Source of the DNA: Sulfitobacter sp.
GTDB lineage: Bacteria > Pseudomonadota > Alphaproteobacteria > Rhodobacterales > Rhodobacteraceae
Assembly: GCA_024636395.1 (NCBI GenBank)
Contig: JAGXHD010000160.1
Coordinates: forward strand, 1 to 26,825
Direction: 5' to 3'
DNA: 26,825 nucleotides
The position numbers and the translations under genes were made by a program. Under the pieces are notes generated by a model that had not been told where the DNA came from, ran no database searches, and saw only the letters and a program-made list of their open reading frames with translations. Shown here in pieces: positions 23,117 to 26,825 of this stretch. Position 1 is the first letter of the stretch, and every line of letters begins with the position of its first letter.

Positions 23117-24793
23117 TTAATGGTCTGCGGATATTCTTTCGGGCTTGGCCATCCATTCGCGGCCTTTGAGCATGCCTTTCCAATAGACTGGCGGCAGCAT
23201 CTTTTCCTTGAGAAACCAGGCTGCACGCGTCGGCTTTGTGCCGTCCAGGAGCGCTTTGGGAAAGCTCGGCAAGATGGTACCGCCATAGCCGAACTCAGCC
23301 AGAACGATTTTGCCGCGCTCCACCGTCAGTGGACAAGAGCCGTAGCCGTTGTATTGCGCTACGGGAGCCCGCCCCCGCATGTCCGCGATGATATTTTCCG
23401 CGATGATAGGCGCCTGGATGCGCGCGGCGGCGGCAGTCTTCGCATTTGGTGCGTTCATCACGTCGCCGAGTGACCAGATGTAATCATAGGTTTTGTGGCG
23501 TAGTGTGGCCTGATCGACGTCGATCCAGCCCGCTGCATCTGCCAGAGGCGAGACACGGATGAAATCCGGCGCGGTCTGGGGCGGGCAGACGTGCATCATG
23601 TCGAATTCGATCTCGACACGCTCAGGCGCACTGTCCGGCTTTGCCACATCGAACCACGCCTTCTTGCCTGGGCCGTCGACCGCGACGAGATTGTAAAAGA
23701 AATTCAAAGATGCGTCGTATTTTTTGACATATTCCATCAAGCTGGGAACATAATCCTTTACCCCGAACAGCACGCCGCCGGCCGTGTTGAACTGGATATC
23801 GATGTTCTTCAGGACGCCGCGGCGGTGCCACGCATCCCCCGACAGATACATTGCCTTTTGGGGCGCGCCTGCGCATTTGATCGGCATCGGCGGCTGCGTG
23901 AATATCGCGCGGCCTTGTTTCATGGCCTGGACCAGTTCCCATGTATAGGGCGCAAGATCATAGCGGTAGTTGGATGTCACACCGTTCTGGCCGAGCGTGT
24001 CGGCAAGTCCCTCGACACTGTTCCAGTCAAGCTTCAACCCGGGGCAAACGATCAGCCGCGTGTATTTCACGACGCGGCATCCATCGAGGATGACGGCATT
24101 GTTCTCGGGCTCGAAGGCTGCAACAGCAGCCTTAATCCAGTGAACGCCCGGGGGAATCAGTGAACCCATCGTGCGCGCGGTCTGCTTTGGCTCGAAAATG
24201 CCACCGCCGACCATGGTCCAGCCCGGCTGGTAGTAGTGGATATCGGCGGGGTCGATGATCGCGATTTCCAAGCCTGGCTTGCGCGCCTTAAGGCTGGCCG
24301 CAGCGGCAATACCGCCTGCACCGGCCCCGACGATGACAACCTCATAGCGCGCATCGCCCGTATCGGTAGGGGTTTTGCCGCCATTGATGATCCGGCGGGC
24401 GACGCCTGCCATGTCGTATCCGGCCGCCTTCGTTGTTTGGAGAATCTCGGCCAGACTGCGCTGCTTGGATTGGGACAACGACCAGAGCGTGGCGGAACGG
24501 GTGCCGGTCCGGCAATACGCAAGCACCGGTCCGGGCAAGTCTGACAGCGCCTGCCCGAAGGCTGCGGTGTCGGCATCCGTCACTTTGCCGGACACGATCG
24601 GAATATAAACGGCCTCCAACCCCAGCTTTTTGGCTGCTGCGGCGATCTCCGAGAATGTGGGCTGGTCGCTCCCTTCACCGTCGGGGCGATTGCACAGAAT
24701 GGCGCGGAAACCTGCATCCTTGACCGCTTGCAGATCTGCAGGACAGATTTGTTCACTGACGGAAAAACCGCTGGTAAGCGCTTTCGTCTCCAT
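23117..24793 (-). CDS. DUF442 phosphatase-like domain fused to SQOR-type sulfide:quinone oxidoreductase
   Basis: 558 residues in two parts. Residues 1-110 are a DUF442 (TIGR01244-like) domain with the PTP-type loop AYCRTGTRS (Cys94). Residues 149-550 are an FAD oxidoreductase, with VGAGAGGIAAAASL binding FAD. They closely resemble human SQOR in CAGAPQKAMYLSGD (Cys307), NTAGGVLFGVKDY, PLADAAGWIDVD and GYGSCPL (Cys487); the two cysteines match the SQOR disulfide pair. Extra cysteines occur at 250 and 403. The enzyme should oxidise sulfide to persulfide, passing electrons to quinone. GGGAGAGAAATT precedes ATG 24793. It follows the persulfide dioxygenase gene by 16 bases, so product and consumer are made together. 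The DUF442 domain's role is not defined by sequence. Confidence 0.9.
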   Translation of the reverse strand: METKALTSGFSVSEQICPADLQAVKDAGFRAILCNRPDGEGSDQPTFSEIAAAAKKLGLEAVYIPIVSGKVTDADTAAFGQALSDLPGPVLAYCRTGTRSATLWSLSQSKQRSLAEILQTTKAAGYDMAGVARRIINGGKTPTDTGDARYEVVIVGAGAGGIAAAASLKARKPGLEIAIIDPADIHYYQPGWTMVGGGIFEPKQTARTMGSLIPPGVHWIKAAVAAFEPENNAVILDGCRVVKYTRLIVCPGLKLDWNSVEGLADTLGQNGVTSNYRYDLAPYTWELVQAMKQGRAIFTQPPMPIKCAGAPQKAMYLSGDAWHRRGVLKNIDIQFNTAGGVLFGVKDYVPSLMEYVKKYDASLNFFYNLVAVDGPGKKAWFDVAKPDSAPERVEIEFDMMHVCPPQTAPDFIRVSPLADAAGWIDVDQATLRHKTYDYIWSLGDVMNAPNAKTAAAARIQAPIIAENIIADMRGRAPVAQYNGYGSCPLTVERGKIVLAEFGYGGTILPSFPKALLDGTKPTRAAWFLKEKMLPPVYWKGMLKGREWMAKPERISADH

Positions 24794-24809
24794 AATTTCT
24801 CTCCCTGAA

Positions 24810-25691
24810 TCAGATGCCATTGAGCGGCACCTTAAGCGTTGGATTGCCGTCTTTGTCCGTTGGTACCGCGCCTGCGCGCATGTTTACCTGCAAAGACGGA
24901 ATGATCAGCTTCGGCATGGCCAGTTGTGCATCCCGCTCCGTCCGGAACTTGATGAAGTCCGCGCGGCTTTTGCCGCCGCCTACGTGGATGTTATCGGCCT
25001 TTTGCGCAGCGATTGTGGTTTCCCACTGTATTGTACGCCCGTTGGGGCCGTAATCATGGCACATGAACAGACGCATCTCGTCGGGCAGCGACAGCACTTT
25101 CATGATGCTGTCATACAGCTCTCCCGCGTCACCGCCGGGAAAGTCGGCGCGCGCTGATCCGCCATCGGGCATGAACAACGTGTCGCCCGCAAATGCCGCG
25201 TTTCCCACGACATGTACCATGCACGCAGGAGTATGGCCCGGCGTGTACATCGCGAAAGCCTGCATGCCGCCGATCATGTAGGTATCACCGTCCTTAAAGA
25301 GCGCATCGAATTGCGATCCGTCGCGCTGGAATTCAGTGCCCTCGTTGAATACTTTACCAAAAGTCTCCTGAACGACCATGATTTTCTCGCCGACGCCGAT
25401 CCGGCCCCCAAGTTTGTTTTGGAGGTAGGGCGCCGCGCTGAGGTGATCGGCGTGCACATGTGTCTCGATAATCCAATCGACGGTCAGCCCACGGCTCTCG
25501 ACCTCTGCGATCAGCTTGTCGGCCGCCTCATAGGTGATCCGGCCCGCGGCATAATCGAGGTCCATGACGCTGTCGATGATCGCGCAGTGATCGCTGGCCG
25601 GGTCTTTCACGATGTAAGTGATCGTATTTGTGGCCTGGTCGAAATGGGCCGAAACATCTGGTTTTACCGACATATCTACGGGGTAGGTCAT
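24810..25691 (-). CDS. MBL-fold persulfide dioxygenase (ETHE1/Blh-like)
   Basis: 293-residue metallo-beta-lactamase-fold non-haem iron enzyme expected to oxidise glutathione persulfide to sulfite. Metal and second-sphere residues are all visible: THVHADH (H78, H80, D82, H83), PGHTPAC (H153), AGDTLF (D170) and CHDYGP (H212). The segment GSARADFPGGDAGELYDSI and the C-terminal NPTLKVPLNGI are characteristic of the Blh group encoded in bigR-type operons. GGAGA precedes ATG 25691. It lies between a YeeE/YedE gene (16 bases upstream) and the DUF442-SQOR fusion. Known Blh homologues are controlled by persulfide-sensing ArsR repressors; none is in this window. Confidence 0.9.
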   Translation of the reverse strand: MTYPVDMSVKPDVSAHFDQATNTITYIVKDPASDHCAIIDSVMDLDYAAGRITYEAADKLIAEVESRGLTVDWIIETHVHADHLSAAPYLQNKLGGRIGVGEKIMVVQETFGKVFNEGTEFQRDGSQFDALFKDGDTYMIGGMQAFAMYTPGHTPACMVHVVGNAAFAGDTLFMPDGGSARADFPGGDAGELYDSIMKVLSLPDEMRLFMCHDYGPNGRTIQWETTIAAQKADNIHVGGGKSRADFIKFRTERDAQLAMPKLIIPSLQVNMRAGAVPTDKDGNPTLKVPLNGI

Positions 25692-25707
25692 TAGGTTTTC
25701 TCCAAAA

Positions 25708-26145
25708 TCATGCCGGTGCGGAGGACCGGTCGTTCAAAGCGGATTGAATTCGTTTTGCGGTCAGAATGCCTGCCAACAGCGCCACAACGAAGATTGCGAC
25801 CTCGCTGCGCCCGGTACCGAGTGCTGGAAGTGCGCCGCCGGGGCAGAAGCCTGCGATTCCCCAACCCACGCCAAAGAGGGCTGAGCCTGCGATCAAGGGC
25901 AGGTCAAGGTCGCGGCGCGTGGGCAGTTGAAAGCTGGCTGCCAGCATCGGCGCTTGTCGCTTCAGAACGAGACGATAACCTATAGCCGTGACGATCAGCG
26001 CACCGCCCATAACGAACGCGAGGCTGGGATCCCACGTGCCCGCAACATCGAAGAAGTTGAGAACCTTAGCCGGATTTGCCATGCCGGAGATCGAAATCCC
26101 GACGCCGAACACGAGGCCGATAAGATAGGAAAGGATAAGACGCAT
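25708..26145 (-). CDS. YeeE/YedE family half-transporter (PmpB-like)
   Basis: 145-residue membrane protein with about four hydrophobic segments. It carries the cysteine motif GFCPGGALPALGTG (Cys101), the hallmark of the PmpB half of YeeE/YedE transporters. Such pairs are thought to move thiosulfate or related reduced sulfur. Only 3 bases separate its start from the upstream PmpA-like stop, and 16 bases separate its stop from the persulfide dioxygenase. It is probably one half of a two-chain transporter that full-length YeeE encodes as one protein. Confidence 0.85.
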   Translation of the reverse strand: MRLILSYLIGLVFGVGISISGMANPAKVLNFFDVAGTWDPSLAFVMGGALIVTAIGYRLVLKRQAPMLAASFQLPTRRDLDLPLIAGSALFGVGWGIAGFCPGGALPALGTGRSEVAIFVVALLAGILTAKRIQSALNDRSSAPA

Positions 26146-26148
26146 CTG

Positions 26149-26586
26149 TCAGACTCCGATAACGTGGCGGACCACATAGACTGTGAGCGCCGTGGTGAGC
26201 ATAAAAGTCAGCGTTGCCGCAATTGATCGTGGTGACAGGCGCGCTACTCCACAAACGCCATGCCCCGAGGTACAGCCCGCCCCGAAGGTCACACCGATAC
26301 CGACCAGAAAGCCGCCAAGAACAAGCATCGTCGTCGATACCGGTACCTGCACCGCAGGGAGTTGACCTGTCACAAACAGAACGGCAATCGGACCGCTGAG
26401 CATGCCGAGCAGGACTGCCGCGCGCCATGACCAGTCAGACAGGTTTGCGGGCTGGAGGATCCCCGCGAGGATCCCCGTGGCGCCCATGATCCGGCCCATC
26501 ATTGCCATCAGCAAGACCGCAGCGAGGCCGATCAGGGCGCCGCCGCCGAGCGATTGCAAAGGAGTGAATGCTGTCTCGATCATCAC
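26149..26586 (-). CDS. YeeE/YedE family half-transporter (PmpA-like)
   Basis: 145 residues, mostly membrane-spanning, with motif FGAGCTSGHGVCGVARLS near the C-terminal half (Cys105, Cys112). This is the PmpA-type partner of the next gene. The GTG start at 26586 overlaps the DUF2892 stop (GTGA), and an ATG directly follows at 26583 as an alternative start. The cysteines in both halves are those thought to contact the sulfur substrate in YeeE-type transporters. Confidence 0.85.
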   Translation of the reverse strand: MMIETAFTPLQSLGGGALIGLAAVLLMAMMGRIMGATGILAGILQPANLSDWSWRAAVLLGMLSGPIAVLFVTGQLPAVQVPVSTTMLVLGGFLVGIGVTFGAGCTSGHGVCGVARLSPRSIAATLTFMLTTALTVYVVRHVIGV

Positions 26587-26795
26587 AGCTTGCAGGTCCG
26601 GACACCAAAGACGCGATACAACGGGCAGAACTTCATGGCGGATGTGCCGATCATGACGAGGCCCAGAACCACCGAGACGATGAGCGCCGTACTGCTTTCG
26701 AACAGGGCAAATCCGCTGACAAACGGCGCGGCCAGCAAAACAATGCCGAGGATGAAGCGGAAAACACGGTCGAGTGTGCCAAGATTAGTGGTCAT
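26583..26795 (-). CDS. Small DUF2892 (YgaP transmembrane-like) membrane protein
   Basis: 70 residues with two hydrophobic segments (ILGIVLLAAPFVSGFALF and ALIVSVVLGLVMIG). The C-terminal motif KFCPLYRVFGVRTC (Cys57, Cys68) is shared with the membrane tail of YgaP rhodanese and DUF2892 proteins, which accompany sulfur-transfer genes. AAGGAG (26803-26808) lies 7 bases before the ATG, a strong site. It is the first gene of the operon that is inside the window; its promoter and any persulfide-sensing repressor gene would lie to the right. Confidence 0.85.
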   Translation of the reverse strand: MTTNLGTLDRVFRFILGIVLLAAPFVSGFALFESSTALIVSVVLGLVMIGTSAMKFCPLYRVFGVRTCKL

Positions 26796-26825
26796 TTTCT
26801 ATCTCCTTTAAAGCTGTATCCAGAA

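Noticed and set aside
1..26825. Mobile elements, CRISPR arrays, phage or toxin-antitoxin genes
   Set aside because: No transposase, integrase, regularly spaced repeats, terminal inverted repeats or small paired toxin/antitoxin frames were seen on either strand.

Overview
The window reads as a catabolic and sulfur-detoxification segment of a GC-rich alphaproteobacterial chromosome. A marine Rhodobacterales/Roseobacter-group bacterium is the best guess. This rests on the density of ABC and TRAP transporters next to CoA-ester genes, the tightly overlapping ATGA/GTGA gene junctions, and the type of sulfide/persulfide operon at the right end. I see no rRNA, tRNA, CRISPR array, insertion sequence or phage gene.

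Region 1 (about 230-8730) holds two convergent operons. The rightward one encodes a GntR/FCD regulator, a CitE-like (HpcH/HpaI) lyase and an amidase-signature hydrolase. The leftward one encodes an MmgE/PrpD protein, a small cupin, an atypical SDR, an atypical crotonase, a hotdog (FAS1/MaoC-like) acyl-CoA hydratase and a malonyl-CoA synthetase (MatB). Their stop codons are about 5 bases apart and share one strong hairpin. A 10-base element, TTTGCATACA (or its complement), lies at the start of both operons, so the GntR protein may control both. The gene set suggests catabolism of a short dicarboxylate or its amide through CoA thioesters. The substrate is not determined.

Region 2 (9055-16446) is a rightward run with almost no gaps: a polyamine/opine-type ABC transporter (Tat-exported binding protein, two permeases, ATPase), a PuuE-like polysaccharide-deacetylase-fold protein, a CaiB/BaiF CoA-transferase and an acyl-CoA dehydrogenase. 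It looks like an uptake, CoA-activation and oxidation module. Together with region 1 it supplies the three enzyme types (CoA-transferase, hydratase, CitE-like lyase) used for itaconate/mesaconate-type C5 acids.

Region 3 (16736-19748) is a TRAP transporter (DctP, DctQ, DctM). The large permease has a one-base frameshift near 18571-18580 and is either a pseudogene or a sequence error. Region 4 (19788-21271) is a divergent pair: a VOC-family protein and a LysR regulator, separated by an AT-rich intergenic region with a clear TTATCAA-N11-TTGATAA dyad.

Region 5 (21338-26795, leftward) is a sulfide/persulfide operon: a small DUF2892 membrane protein, two YeeE/YedE (PmpA/PmpB-like) half-transporters, an ETHE1/Blh-like persulfide dioxygenase, a fusion of a DUF442 phosphatase-like domain to a human-SQOR-like sulfide:quinone oxidoreductase, and a SulP anion transporter. 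Its promoter and any BigR/SqrR-type regulator would lie beyond the right edge.
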